64,000 nucleotides of DNA from Phallusia mammillata (Eukaryota; Chordata; Ascidiacea; Phlebobranchia; Ascidiidae): positions 202,918-266,917 of the forward strand of contig QLIY01000074.1 in the NCBI GenBank assembly GCA_003260075.1, read 5' to 3'. Under the pieces are notes generated by a model. The model was not told the origin of the DNA, did no database searches, and saw nothing but the letters and a program-made list of their open reading frames with translations. Shown piece by piece: positions 28,101 through 35,724 of the stretch. The translations under genes were made by a program, and so were the position numbers. The first letter of the stretch is position 1, and each line of letters begins with the position of its first letter.

Positions 28101-31100
28101 GGATCAACCTGTTAACACAAAAAAAAGTAAAAAAAACCACTCACATGCAATGGCTGTTTAATCAATTACAATTATCAGTTACCTTGACTTCGTTTGTTTC
28201 TTGTAAACTTGGCTCTACTTTTTTCACTTCAGTTTTCACTGGAACTGGTTGTTCAACAAGAGTTGCTTTCACTGGTTCTGGTGCAGGAAGTTTGGTGTGT
28301 TTTCTTCTCCCCCCCCCCGGCTTCGCTTGTTTCTTGTAAACTTGGCTCCACTTTTTTTACTTCAGTTTTTACTGGAACAGGTTGTTCAACAAGAGTTGCT
28401 TTGACTGGTTCTGGTGCAGGAAGTTTGGTGTGTTTTCTACGTTTTTCTTCTTCTTTTTCTAATCTCTTTTGTCTTCTCTTTTCTCTTCTCTCCTCCTTCT
28501 CCTGTTGCTTCCTCTTTTGCTCCTGGAGTTTTTCCTCTTGCTCTTTAAGAAGTTTTTGCCGTTCCCTCATTTGTTGTCGCACAGGTGACTCCACTAAACT
28601 CTGTGGAGAATAAAAGAGAATAAAGTTGTCGTTGTGTAAATTAGATAACCACTGTGTCTGTATATTTACTGCTTTGGTTCACAACAAACATTAATCAAAT
28701 TTAATATGTCTGTCGCTATTACAAAGCCCCAACACAAACATTTCCCCCCCCCCAAGAAGTTTTTGCCGTTCCCTCATTTGTTGTCGCACGGGTGACTCCA
28801 CTAAACTCTGTTGAGAACACAATATTTGTCGTTGTGTAAACTGGGCAACAAATGTGTCTGTATATGTACTGCTTTGGTTCACAACAAAGATTAATCGAAT
28901 TTAATGTGTCCGTCGCTATATTACAAAGCCCCAACACAAACATAGAAATGTGGACCTATCAACATACCAACTGGAACATAATTGCATCAATCAAATTTTT
29001 AGTGTTTCCATTTTCCATTTTGACAAAACATAGTAAAATTGGCAAAACATTTCAATATAAGAGCAATATTACTTTTTTTATCTGCCCACAGTTTATCATT
29101 CTTGTGACAGCTTTTTACATAATTCAAGCTACTTATTCTTGCACCAAAATTTATTGCAAGTCAATGAACTTTGATGTATATATGGAAATTATAGAACTGC
29201 ACTTTAAAAGTGTCCGCCATTTAAAAATACAACGTCTTTTGACTACACCTAGGAATAGATGCAGGATCACAAGTCACTGGGTTCGAATCCCACCACAGGC
29301 TAGATTTTTCTTGAGGTATGACCAACTGAGTCACTATGAGGCCTTTAATAAACTTGGAATACTATGATTTACATATGAGTGTGCCATGACTGCTGGTCTG
29401 CATGAGTGATTTAGGGCTGATACCAGTTATGAATTTGTGTTCATCTTAACTAATGATAGATGAAAATGCTTAATTAGCACTAACCAGTATTGCCCTCTGC
29501 ATATCCACCATCAATTCACTTGCTCCTGAGGAGGAGCCACCTCTCTCACTCTCCACAGTTCTCTTGCTCTTTGTCATCACAAGATCGAGAGTGTCCCGAA
29601 TGTGCTTTTGATGTTCATGGGCAGCAATCAACAGTTCTGCCAAAATCTGACAAAAAACACGCATGTAAATGTCATGTGGCAAAGTTTGTTTGAACCTTAG
29701 TAGAAGTTTGATTTAAAGTTTAGTACAAACACTTATGGTTAAATTCTTATTGAATGATCACCTATTCCTGTATTGTTTGCAAACTAAAATTTCTCAAACT
29801 TGATCTGATTATTACTTATTAAAATAAATTGTATGTAAATGCATCAAACAGCTTTGCTATTATTTGCATGATATAACAGAATTTTGTGTAGTCTTTCAGA
29901 TGTATTTTCCATTTTCTGCATATAGCACTGAATTATATACATGATGAAATTAATCGATATTATATGTGGCCAACACACAATTGGGAAAACACTAATACTC
30001 AAAGGGTCATAACAGCTATAACATGAACAAAAAATAACCTCTTGCTTTTCCTTTGGTTTCAAATCAGCATAAGTTACTTCCATTATTTCACCAGACTCAT
30101 GATATTTCACAGCTTGTATCCGGTGAGCAGGAATAATAGTTCCAGTTGGGTCGTCCTGCTGAGATGGAGGGGGAACACGATTGCTTGTGTCAAAAGATTC
30201 AACAGATCCGGGTCCACCAGGACCTCTAACTCTGCCAAATCAATTTCCAAAAACAGTCAGAAGTGTGGTCAAGACAAAAACCCACTTTCTCAAAAAAGTG
30301 ACTGGAAGCACTTGCTTATTTAAGTCAAAACCATATGTTTCTTTATCATTACTCTATCAAATGTTATATTACTCTAAAGACTTAATGATCATTGACATTA
30401 ACATGCATACTACTAGAGTGACAAACCCAGCAAAAAGCATTAATATTTATAGAATTTAATTGATAGTTTACATTTTTATCATAAATGTAGTTTGACTTCA
30501 AAAATTACTGTTTTTAAACCTTTTTTAACTATGCTTTTATTGTTGGTTACTGTATCCCCCCCCCCACATTTTTATCACCAATGTAGTTTGACTTCAAAAA
30601 TTACTGTTTTTTAACCTTTTTTACTATGCTTTTTTAATTGTTAGTTACTATATATTTAAACACCTGTAAAATTCATAAGACGGAACATTTCCAGGGGCAA
30701 GTAACATGCTTTTAGTGACACGATAAGGAGGTGGCACAGATGAAAGGTTGTAGGTTGCATTTTTATACAGATGAGGCAAAAGTGGGTTCTGTCTGTACAG
30801 TGTCTTGTCTGAAATCAAGCCATTACTCCGTAGTTTTTGCAACATTGCTGAAAAAAAAACATAAAAATTTGCCCAAGTTTAATGAGGAAAATAATGGCCC
30901 AAATAGATGTAAAAAGCGACATGCTTTATTATTGAAATGTTACAGCAAATGCTTATGACATCTTTTATGTGAATCAAGTGGGTAAAGACTGGTGTACCCC
31001 TCATATCACTGATGATCACACGAGCATTTGCTGACAATTGAGTATAAAGGCATGCCCCCCTTTTCTGGCTATTTGGGCCATAAATTTTCCTTATTACACT

Positions 31101-32983
31101 TTCGAACAGATCCATATTAAGTGTTACAAATACGCAAAAATGGCATCATTAAAATGACAAAACAGTCGTACTTTCATTCCATTGCTTTGACCATGTTGAA
31201 ATATATCTTTTAGGGCTGAAACCAGGTCTAATTCGACGCTCAGAAAAAGCTGCTTTTGGTTCATAGCGAAATCGCAAGTACAGGTCGTCGCCTACAACAA
31301 GATCAACAAATAGTCAAGTCTGCACAAATAAAGTTTTATTGAGCTATTTTCTCAGCTGTGGTAAAAGTACCTTTTTTTCTGTACATAGGCCTCTGTCTAC
31401 CATAGTTCAGAATTGCCCAGCTTAAATCATTGCAAGTTTTAATGGCTTGTTCTTCTTTGACTTCTTCATCTTTGACTGGAAAACTCAATTCTTGTTCCCA
31501 GGATGAATCCTTGAAATAACCACAGAAAATAAAGATTACTATAAATTATAGAAAAACAAATATTGCCTGCACCTTCTTCACAAGACTAGCTTCTTCTTCT
31601 TCATTATTTTTGTATGCCAGTTCTTCAGCAAATAACAGTAATGCGCCTGCAAATAACAGCATAGATGTTGTTCATAATGCTTTATAGACTACGCTAATTT
31701 GAAGTAAACTATGAAAGGTTTGTTTTTAACATGAAACTAAGATGTTTATAGGTCAAAACAGTATGCACTGTTTGCAATTTATCATTTATTGGCCTGATGC
31801 TTCTACAAAATGTGTTTATGTGTGGTATATTTTTTGCAATTAGGTAAAGAATATTCTTAAAAACTACTTTATTTTGCTTTATTTAGGATGTATTTGATGT
31901 GCTCCATGTACAACCATTTTAATGATTTTACCAGCTGTTGTAGGGTACAAAATTATTGTATTGTGTTCTATCTTATTTCTGTTTTGCCCACAACATTAAA
32001 CATTTGAAAGCAAAATTTGCATCAAATACACAAAATCTGGAAACTGTTGCAAAACCATACCGTTGAAAGTACGCTAAGCTAAAACAAATAAGGGTACAAT
32101 AGTAACACAGCTCAGCAGCTGCACCTTAGGATTTAGTTGACAACTAAGACGTGACAGAGAAGTTAGGGATCTCACTAACGAGACACTTAAAATATTATTT
32201 AACCTTTTCTGGTGAGAAATGTTTTATGCAGTGGTACAGAACCATTGTCACTTCGTGCAGCTTTGCGATGAAACTGAGCAATCTGACAAAAACACATGTA
32301 GTTCAATATCAATGTTATTGCTGTTGAAATCTGTATCTTGTAACAGTTTATTCACCAACTACCGTAGTTATTTAAACCAGTATATTGAGTATCATATTTG
32401 CTTGCAATACATTATACCTGAAACACTACAACACACAGATCTATTCATGAGGAAAAAGAAGTTTAATGAGAAAAATAATGGCACAAATAGATGTAAAAGG
32501 CAACATGCTTTATTATTCAAACTCCCCCCCCCCTTCTTCATTATTTTTGTATGCCAGTTCTTCAGCAAATAACAGTAATGCACCTGTAATAAACAGCATA
32601 TGTTGTTCATAATGTTTTTTAGGTTGTGTTACTTTGAATTGAACCATGGATGCTTTCTTTTTAACATGAAACTAAGATGTTTATAGGTTGAAACAGTGTG
32701 CGCTGTTTATAGGTTGAAACAGTTGTAGTTTATCATTTACTACGATTTTACAAAAGGTATGTATTTTTTGTGTGGTAGATTTTTTTGCAATTAGGTAAAG
32801 AACATTACTAAAAACTACTGTATCTTTTATTCAGAATGTATTTGAATTGCTCCATGTGCAATGATTTTAGCAGCTGTTGGGGGAATATTGTGATGTGTTG
32901 TATTTTATTTCGGTTCTGCACATATCATTAAAGATTAAAAATCAAAAATTGCAACAATGACACAGTATCAGGAAACAGCTGCA

Positions 32984-33043
<60 letters not shown>

Positions 33044-34045
33044 AGTGAATACAGAGTAGAATCAAATCCATTATTACAACACCTTCAAATGTTTTGCAAG
33101 AATGGTCATTGATTTACTGGCAGACAATTGTGTGTTTGGCATCATAAACAATTCACTAGCCAAAGCAGGTTACAATTTTCAGTCACTTTTTGTTGCTATA
33201 TCTTCAGTTTGTTTAAGAAAAAAAGTTTTCTTGATTTTCTGAGGATTTTACCAATTTTAAAAATATACAAACTAACTAAAATATCCATGGTGTCTGCCAC
33301 TGTGGCTAAAAAAAGGTGGCCACACCACCCCGCCACTGTCTACTTGGTGCCTATGGCAAAGACAATTGGATTATGAAATGTTACTGGAATTACGTTGTAA
33401 TGGGACTAAACCATTGCCAAACCTTTTCTGGTGAGAAATGTTTTATGCAGTGGTACAGAACCATTGTCACTTCGTGCAGCTTGGCGACGAAATTGAGCAA
33501 TCTGACAAAAACAATACACATACAGTTCAATATCAATGTTATCGATGTTCAAATCTGTACCTTTTATCAGTTTATTCAAAAACTACATTAACTAGTTTTT
33601 TGAGTATAATATTTGTGTGCAATACATTATACCTGATATCGGTATTTAGAGTCTAAGTTGTAATAATCTTCTGGTTCCAAATACACATCCAGACGTTCTT
33701 GTCCATTTTTAGAAACCTACGATTACCAAATCAGAAAATTCTTTTGCAATTAAACTACTGGCCTCCAACAGGAAAATGTTACTTGAGTATACTAACCTGG
33801 CCAACCCCCCCCCCCCTGATATCGGTATTTAGAGTCTAAGTTGTAATAATCTTCTGGTTCCAAGTACACATCCAGGCGTTCTTGTCCATTTTTAGAAACC
33901 TACAATTACCAAATCAGAAATTTATTTCGCAATTAAACTACAGGAAAATGTTATTTGCCTCCAACAGGAAAATGTTACTTGAGATAATACTAACCTGGCC
34001 AATGCCCTTTGAAAGCAGTGACAAGGGAACATAGGAAGCTGCCAT
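1370..34045 (-). CDS. KIAA2012: KIAA2012-like protein, 47 exons, about 2,100 aa
   Basis: This is an uncharacterised, conserved animal protein with a C-terminal coiled coil; its function is unknown. The minus-strand exons, 5' to 3', are: 33995-34045, 33633-33716, 33423-33501, 31573-31646, 31371-31509, 31172-31291, 30664-30847, 30039-30231, 29485-29646, 28183-28600, 27989-28108, 27863-27912, 27334-27464, 26804-26849, 26652-26746, 25040-25119, 24415-24555, 23909-24109, 23598-23697, 22809-22981, 20832-21111, 20021-20143, 19451-19528, 19148-19218, 18445-18619, 17935-18028, 17183-17411, 12463-12546, 11946-12122, 11501-11554, 10981-11151, 10368-10527, 9620-9780, 8873-8988, 8303-8456, 7515-7686, 7154-7272, 6521-6638, 6106-6245, 5629-5761, 5104-5197, 4591-4732, 3872-4106, 2916-3066, 2734-2847, 2265-2437, 1370-1523. 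Splice phases agree throughout. Orthology is called from matches to vertebrate KIAA2012 at both ends, recalled from memory. Exons 2, 3, 4, 10 and 15 have extra copies beside poly-C joins, and exon 43 carries a frame-breaking poly-G. Confidence 0.88.
2018..2240 (+). repeat. 3' part of tRNA-derived SINE (family 1), duplicated at a poly-C join
   Basis: It shares GTACTGTGATTTATA, then GTATGCCGTGATCGCTGG, then AGGGCTGAACCCAGTTGTGA with the tails of the copies at 4211-4420, 29236-29460 and 60545-60650. The stretch 2018-2101 is repeated almost unchanged after the poly-C run at 2102-2112. Confidence 0.6.
2102..2112 (+). repeat. Poly-C join (11 C)
   Basis: It lies between near-identical copies 2018-2101 and 2111-2193, in the intron between KIAA2012-like exons 46 and 47. 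Confidence 0.85.
3972..3996 (+). repeat. Poly-C run (25 C) inside KIAA2012-like exon 43
   Basis: The run falls within coding sequence on the minus strand. It would read as glycines and leaves the two coiled-coil halves out of frame by two bases. There is no duplicated flank here, so some real coding sequence may be missing. Confidence 0.9.
4211..4420 (+). repeat. tRNA-derived SINE (family 1)
   Basis: The head is tRNA-like: A box TAGCTCAGTTGGTATAG at about 4218 and B box GGTTCCAATCC at about 4261, roughly 73 bp long. A shared non-tRNA body follows (GCTAGATTTTTC, TGCCTTGTCATTTGG, GATTCGGTATAACGACTTC, AGTACTATGATTTATACATG). Copies elsewhere in the window share head or tail. The acceptor ends do not pair as a functional tRNA, so it is a SINE and not a tRNA gene. 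Confidence 0.75.
4591..12546 (-). CDS. KIAA2012: KIAA2012-like exons 28-42: low-complexity charged region
   Basis: Fifteen short exons (54-177 nt) encode alternating acidic, Lys-rich and Ser/Pro-rich sequence without a recognisable domain. Examples are the Glu run ESKEEEEETEEEETSDETE in exon 29, a Lys-rich helix EGKRQERLKKIITEKKREK in exon 31, an RS-like segment SSRSPISRGSSVSPERRR in exon 34, and Ala/Lys/Gly repeats in exon 36. The assignment rests on splice phase, which closes exactly at every junction, and on the continuity of gene order to the conserved C-terminus. It does not rest on sequence similarity. This stretch explains most of the extra length over the vertebrate protein (about 1,180 aa). 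Confidence 0.78.
4745..5032 (+). mobile_element. Truncated hAT-like element
   Basis: The body matches the intact copy at 58780-59233 (GTAAGACCTGTGGC, CCTCAATATGGACAAATAGTG, AGCTCGTGGCCCCC). The right terminus GTTGAGAACCACTGG is kept and the left terminus is lost. It lies in the intron between KIAA2012-like exons 41 and 42. Confidence 0.65.
5511..5520 (+). repeat. Poly-C join (10 C)
   Basis: The flanking sequence beginning AGGTTTCAAAATGGCTACG occurs at about 5442-5510 and again from 5521, with a small indel between copies. Intronic. Confidence 0.85.
6270..6880. repeat. Degenerate dispersed repeat rich in GGCCCGA / GGCCCGAC words
   Basis: Repeated short words such as CAGGCCCG, CTGGCCCGAC, AAGCCCGAGTTGG and GGCCCGGCCTGACTTAC recur here. 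Related sequence lies near 24890-24990 and 57770-57890. KIAA2012-like exon 38 (6521-6638) interrupts it. The boundaries are vague. Confidence 0.4.
8550..8740 (+). mobile_element. hAT-like element remnant, left end
   Basis: It begins CAGTGGTTCTTAACC, matching the left terminal repeat CAGTGGTTCTCAACC of the intact copy at 58780. No right terminus or target duplication is visible. A weaker relative starts at about 10721 (CAGTGGTTTTCCAACC). Confidence 0.4.
9047..9345. mobile_element. Inverted pair of Penelope-like 3'-end fragments with hammerhead-like cores
   Basis: Two related segments face each other. One is on the minus strand (core 9077-9113) and one on the plus strand (core 9273-9310). Each has CTGATGA, a stem-loop of about 20 nt, then GAAACGTCGG and CATATTAT. 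The outer ends are also inverted copies (CAGCAGTTTTTATTATAATATGCC against GGCATATTATGAAAAC). This is a fold-back arrangement of about 300 bp in the intron between KIAA2012-like exons 33 and 34. Confidence 0.6.
9975..9984 (+). repeat. Poly-C join (10 C)
   Basis: It separates two near-identical copies of about 130 bp (about 9842-9974 and 9985-10118), which start TGCAAAACAGTTGTGCAGG. Intronic. Confidence 0.88.
11690..11882 (+). repeat. Tail of tRNA-derived SINE (family 2), duplicated at a poly-C join
   Basis: It has GGCAGACAGATCGACAGC, CTCATTGCGAACATAACGCA and CCGAGGATACAAATAAAAC, matching the tail of the copy at 53950-54250. The unit is present twice, before and after the poly-C run at 11785-11795. 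Confidence 0.55.
11785..11795 (+). repeat. Poly-C join (11 C)
   Basis: Flanking copies 11697-11780 and 11796-11882 differ by a two-base insertion. Intronic, between KIAA2012-like exons 29 and 30. Confidence 0.88.
12276..12385 (-). mobile_element. Penelope-like 3'-end fragment with hammerhead-like core
   Basis: Read on the minus strand: CTGATGAAGGCGACC, loop TGTATA, GGACGTCGAAACGTCGG (core 12338-12375), then GCCAGAGGAACTC and CCTGGCAGCAATAGC. The 3' tail is shared with the decayed copy at 20620-20730. Confidence 0.6.
12547..13184. other. Intron 27 of the KIAA2012-like gene; probable promoter region of the nested gene
   Basis: No coding exon is visible. The stretch 12960-13180 is less AT-rich and lies directly upstream of a possible first exon of the antisense Myb/SANT-like gene (ATGACAG at 13185-13191 followed by a GTAGCG donor). 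Confidence 0.35.
14124..15721 (+). CDS. Myb/SANT-like DNA-binding domain protein, 5 exons, 280 aa
   Basis: Exons are 14124-14290, 14432-14609, 14843-15023, 15104-15290 and 15592-15721, phases agreeing, stop TAA at 15719-15721. The first two exons encode a trihelix Myb/SANT-like (MADF-related) fold: VWSDVATQELLNNVV, then FYKQIESRFLRKG, then WKEIREKWRNLKKQYKKF, with the usual spaced tryptophans and the K-W-x-N-L-x-x-x-Y core. Such domains bind DNA and occur in small nuclear regulators and in genes domesticated from Harbinger-type transposons. The C-terminal half is not recognised. The gene lies wholly within intron 27 of the KIAA2012-like gene, on the opposite strand. The start is uncertain: an alternative ATG-ACA-G at 13185-13191 with a GTAGCG donor can splice to 14116 and would add four residues (MTGKR before M). 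Confidence 0.75.
14652..14795 (+). repeat. Dispersed repeat, family B
   Basis: It contains CATGATCCACCAATAGTGCC, GTCGCATAGCTATTTCTGGC, TTGGTGATTGTTCTTG and TTACCAAGCAAAATAAA. The same order of words recurs at 57040-57200 and 58045-58200 (plus) and at 48237-48370 and 48637-48760 (minus). It lies in the intron before exon 3 of the nested gene. Confidence 0.6.
15722..17182. other. Rest of KIAA2012-like intron 27
   Basis: It holds the 3' flank of the nested gene and one intact hAT-like MITE (16367-16689). Nothing else can be supported. Confidence 0.5.
16367..16689 (+). mobile_element. hAT-like MITE (family A) with 8-bp target duplication
   Basis: The termini are TAGGGATCTGCC and GGCCCATCCCTA. 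A perfect 8-bp target duplication CTGTGGAC is at 16359-16366 and 16690-16697. At 323 bp it has no coding capacity. Internal landmarks TGACATCACAAAAA, TTACGTCACCGGCGGTG and GGCCGAGCACCGAGCATT are shared with the other family A copies. Confidence 0.88.
17183..26746 (-). CDS. KIAA2012: KIAA2012-like exons 15-27: low-complexity middle region
   Basis: Thirteen exons encode Ser-, Lys- and acidic-rich sequence with little predicted fold. Landmarks are TYVIVQKPQPGTVTEIQ (exon 16), an Ala-rich stretch AAVAAAASGAYVFNPAEE (exon 18), SSFYGGAMPITSN (exon 19, resembling ITFYGGAFPN of vertebrate KIAA2012), Ser/His/Lys-rich exon 20, Gln/Ser-rich exon 21 with an acidic tail, and very acidic exon 27. Exon 15 exists as two copies (26652-26746 and 26459-26553) on either side of a 12-base poly-C run; they differ by three residues (A/T, A/V, A/E), as expected for alleles. 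The intron between exons 20 and 21 holds a hAT MITE, and intron 27 (12547-17182) holds a whole antisense gene. Confidence 0.82.
18063..18413 (+). mobile_element. hAT-like MITE (family A) with 8-bp target duplication
   Basis: It begins TAGGGATGAGCC and ends GGCCCAGCCCCA, and is flanked by TACAAAAC at 18055-18062 and 18414-18421. It is more diverged than the copy at 16367. It lies between KIAA2012-like exons 25 and 26. Confidence 0.8.
20620..20730 (-). mobile_element. Decayed Penelope-like 3'-end fragment
   Basis: It matches the copy at 12276-12385 through its tail (CCTGGCAGCAATAGC on the minus strand), but the core has lost CTGATGA (now TTGATGC) and GAAAC (now CAAAAC). Confidence 0.5.
21382..22548 (+). 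mobile_element. hAT MITE with perfect target duplication, present as two tandem copies
   Basis: The termini CAGCGGTTCCCAAACT and AGTTTGGGAACCGCTG form a 16-bp inverted repeat. The 8-bp duplication CTCTAGGG lies at 21374-21381 and 22549-22556. The element is about 590 bp, but a second near-identical copy starts after the n at 21974, missing its first bases. The doubling is therefore most likely an assembly join and not two insertions. It carries no open reading frame. Confidence 0.88.
23439..23448 (+). repeat. Poly-C join (10 C)
   Basis: It is intronic, between KIAA2012-like exons 19 and 20. No clear duplicated flank is seen here. Confidence 0.75.
26589..26600 (+). repeat. Poly-C join (12 C) duplicating KIAA2012-like exon 15
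   Basis: Copies of about 175 bp (26410-26588 and 26601-26775) include exon 15 with both splice sites. Three amino-acid differences separate them. Confidence 0.9.
26804..29646 (-). CDS. KIAA2012: KIAA2012-like exons 9-14: charged helical and His/Lys-rich segment
   Basis: Exon 9 (29485-29646) encodes a helical segment starting ILAELLIAAHEHQKHIRDTL. Exons 10-11 are strongly charged, with runs such as EKEERREKRRQKRLEKEEEK and REEREMRRKLREEKLQAEEK, and probably form a single long helix or coiled coil. Exon 13 is rich in His, Lys and Arg (HHKRHHHRHKNR) followed by acidic residues. In exon 10 the 3' half is present twice (28183-28308 and 28321-28446) around a run of ten C; removing one copy gives an exon of 285 nt that is in phase on both sides. 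The 5' end of exon 10 occurs again at 28754-28810. No enzymatic motif is visible. Confidence 0.83.
27036..27159 (+). repeat. Tandem duplication around a single n at 27096
   Basis: TAAAGATGCCAACAAACTTTG through TACTATAATCATAAT occurs at 27036-27095 and is repeated directly after the n. Intronic. Confidence 0.85.
28309..28318 (+). repeat. Poly-C join (10 C) inside KIAA2012-like exon 10
   Basis: The coding segment LPAPEPVKATLVEQPVPVKT and its neighbours occur on both sides (28183-28308 and 28321-28446). Reading through the run shifts the frame; removing one copy restores it. Confidence 0.9.
28744..28753 (+). repeat. Poly-C join (10 C) duplicating the 5' end of KIAA2012-like exon 10
   Basis: 28549-28735 and 28754-28942 are near-identical and contain the exon 10 acceptor and its first codons (SLVESPVRQQMRERQK). 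Confidence 0.88.
29236..29460 (+). repeat. tRNA-derived SINE (family 1), partial head
   Basis: The B box GGGTTCGAATCCCACC is at about 29279. The shared body and tail follow (AGGCTAGATTTTTC, ACTATGATTTACATATGAG, GTGCCATGACTGCTGG, AGGGCTGATACCAG). The A-box half is degraded. Confidence 0.6.
30039..34045 (-). CDS. KIAA2012: KIAA2012-like exons 1-8: conserved N-terminal region
   Basis: ATG is at 34045-34043. The protein starts MAASYVPLSLLSKGIGQ and exon 2 gives ERLDVYLEPEDYYNLDSKY, which parallels LSLLSRG and KLEVYFEPEDYLNW at the start of vertebrate KIAA2012. Later exons keep KTFLTRKGALLLFAEE, LSWAILNYGRQRP, RPGFSPKRYIS and LSSVPPPYRVTKSMLL, all with counterparts in the same order in the vertebrate protein. 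The order, spacing and small size make this the best-conserved part of the gene. Exons 2 and 3 occur twice (33633-33716 and 33816-33899; 33423-33501 and 32204-32282). Exon 4 has a partial second copy (32534-32583). The copies differ by few bases and flank poly-C joins, so I read them as allelic duplicates. The start was chosen because exon 1 is exactly 17 codons ending in a GTTAGT donor. Confidence 0.88.
30556..30565 (+). repeat. Poly-C join (10 C)
   Basis: Intronic copies about 30468-30555 and 30566-30655 start ACATTTTTATCA and differ by few bases. Confidence 0.85.
32524..32533 (+). repeat. Poly-C join (10 C), start of a second copy of KIAA2012-like exons 3-4
   Basis: Sequence after the run (from 32534) repeats 31600 onward, including most of exon 4. 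The repeated block continues past the next poly-C run to a second exon 3 at 33423-33501. Confidence 0.85.
32986..33041 (+). repeat. Poly-C run (56 C)
   Basis: Intronic, inside the duplicated block that carries exons 3 and 4 of the KIAA2012-like gene. Confidence 0.9.
33805..33816 (+). repeat. Poly-C join (12 C) duplicating KIAA2012-like exon 2
   Basis: Exon 2 is complete at 33633-33716 and repeated at 33816-33899, where the run has replaced the splice donor. The exon 1 donor region also appears just before the run (33791-33804). Confidence 0.9.
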
Positions 34046-34240
34046 CAAGTTCAGCACACCTTTTAGCTCCTACACCACCCTATATATTAAACTATGGTGA
34101 TAAAAAGAGTTTCTCGTTGATTCTAAGCCTTGCACATGTAATTTATTTTTAGGAAAACGTTGGTACTGGAATTTTCAAAAATACTTTGCCAACTAGACAA
34201 ACCACACAACTACCAAAAACATGCAAGGACAAAATTCTTG

Positions 34241-34263
34241 CCCCCCCCCCCCCCCCCCCCCCC
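34241..34263 (+). repeat. Poly-C join (23 C)
   Basis: ACCACACAACTACCAAAAAC and its neighbours occur on both sides (34198-34240 and 34283-34325). Confidence 0.88.
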
Positions 34264-34836
34264 AATACTTCGCCGATTAGAAAAACCACACAACTACCAA
34301 AAACATGCAAGGACAAAATTCATGCCTTATGGAAAGAAATACTGGATCCTTTATATACATACCTTACCTATAAAAAATATAAGAACTAAATTGGACTTAT
34401 GTTAAAAGAACATTTACTTTACATTCAAATTTCATCTTAATTAGTGATTTAGCTTGGGTTGGTACTTGGTAGTATTTCTGATTTTGTTACTGCCTAATAT
34501 CAACCTTGATAACTACTATTTTTCTCTGTTTTAAATTTTACATTCATCAAAGTCCATGAAGCGTTATGCCACTCTGAACCAAAAAAACACCAAGTATAAA
34601 CCAGGTTCTCTTCTGCAAGTTTTCGAGTTCTGATTTGTCTGAAATATATCATTATTTTACAATATTTTTAATTTTTCATTCATTAACGAATATTCTGAAA
34701 TATTTAAAGTTCTAGGCATAAAGCAAAACTGTAAGATATACAATAACGCTGCATTTTAAAGCAAACCTAATAACTTTAAGGCAACGCAACTTTGACGATC
34801 ACAAATTCACATATTAATGTTTTTCTCGTCAAAACA

Positions 34837-34849
34837 CCCCCCCCCCCCC
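34837..34849 (+). repeat. Poly-C join (13 C)
   Basis: Copies of roughly 270 bp lie on both sides (34566-34836 and 34850-35100), beginning GCCACTCTGAA. A 37-nt stretch with splice-like ends in each copy (near 34610 and 34905, minus strand) could be a KIAA2012-like 5' UTR exon, but this is unproven. Confidence 0.85.
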
Positions 34850-35325
34850 GCCACTCTGAATCAAAAAAACACCAAGTATAAACCAAATTCTCTTCTGCAA
34901 GTTTTCGAGTCCTGATTTGTCTGAAATATATCATTATCTTTTTCATTAACGAATATTCTAAAATATTTAGGGTTCTATGCATAAAGCAAAACTGTAAGAT
35001 ATACAATGACGCTGCATTTTAAAGCAAACCTATTTTTTAAAAGAAACGCAACTTTGACGATCACAAATTCACATTTTAATGTTTTTTCTAGTTAGGACAA
35101 AACGTTTTAAAGGCGATTGAGTAAAAATCTAGGCATTTAAATCCCGAAAACAATATTTACAGTTTTATTCATACTTGTTTCGGGTGTAAATAATTGACAA
35201 CGCCAAGCAAGCGTGATAACCGTGTCCAACAAGGCTACCAGCAACATGATATTGGAGGATAAATTACCCGCTAAAGACTACCAAAACAATAGCGTTCTTT
35301 ATCGCCATGACGAGCGTGAAGTTTA

Positions 35326-35333
35326 TGACGTCA
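35326..35333. promoter_or_regulatory. CRE palindrome TGACGTCA
   Basis: A perfect CREB/ATF consensus site in the divergent upstream region, about 1.3 kb from the KIAA2012-like start and 1.4 kb from the PARP14-like start. Confidence 0.5.
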
Positions 35334-35700
35334 TAAGAGAGTTTTATGCTCTACTGACCACAGCAACAAATTTTTTTGAAAAAAGCAAATAATGTTTTTA
35401 TTTCGTTACATTTAGCAACAAATATCAGTATCTTAAAAACGAAATTAAAACATACTTATTTACATCTTAAACTCTTTAATTTTAGAATAATTACATTTAA
35501 AAAGTTTTTTTTGTTCATGTTTAATTTTGAAGGAATATGTTGAAAACAATATAATTGCTCGCGTGGCATGATATATTTTGTGTTTGGTTGATTGCAATGT
35601 GGCACGAAATAGCGTGTTTAAAAACCTTAAAAAACTTTTATTTGTACCGTATATTATAACTTTGCTGAGGTTGTCAGTTGTCACGCTTCAATGCAATTGA

Positions 35701-35724
35701 CCAATCCAATGATTATTGACCAAT
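35701..35724. promoter_or_regulatory. Cluster of three CCAAT boxes
   Basis: CCAATCCAAT then CCAATCAG within 24 bp. The last matches the NF-Y consensus. NF-Y sites are common in TATA-less divergent promoters. Confidence 0.5.

Noticed and set aside
28852..29367. Plus-strand reading frame of 171 codons
   Set aside because: It runs through intron sequence and a SINE, antisense to the KIAA2012-like gene, without any recognisable protein.
34600..34650. Minus-strand coding exon upstream of the KIAA2012-like start
   Set aside because: The splice-like ends enclose only 37 nt, and it lies in a duplicated block. At most it is a 5' UTR exon.
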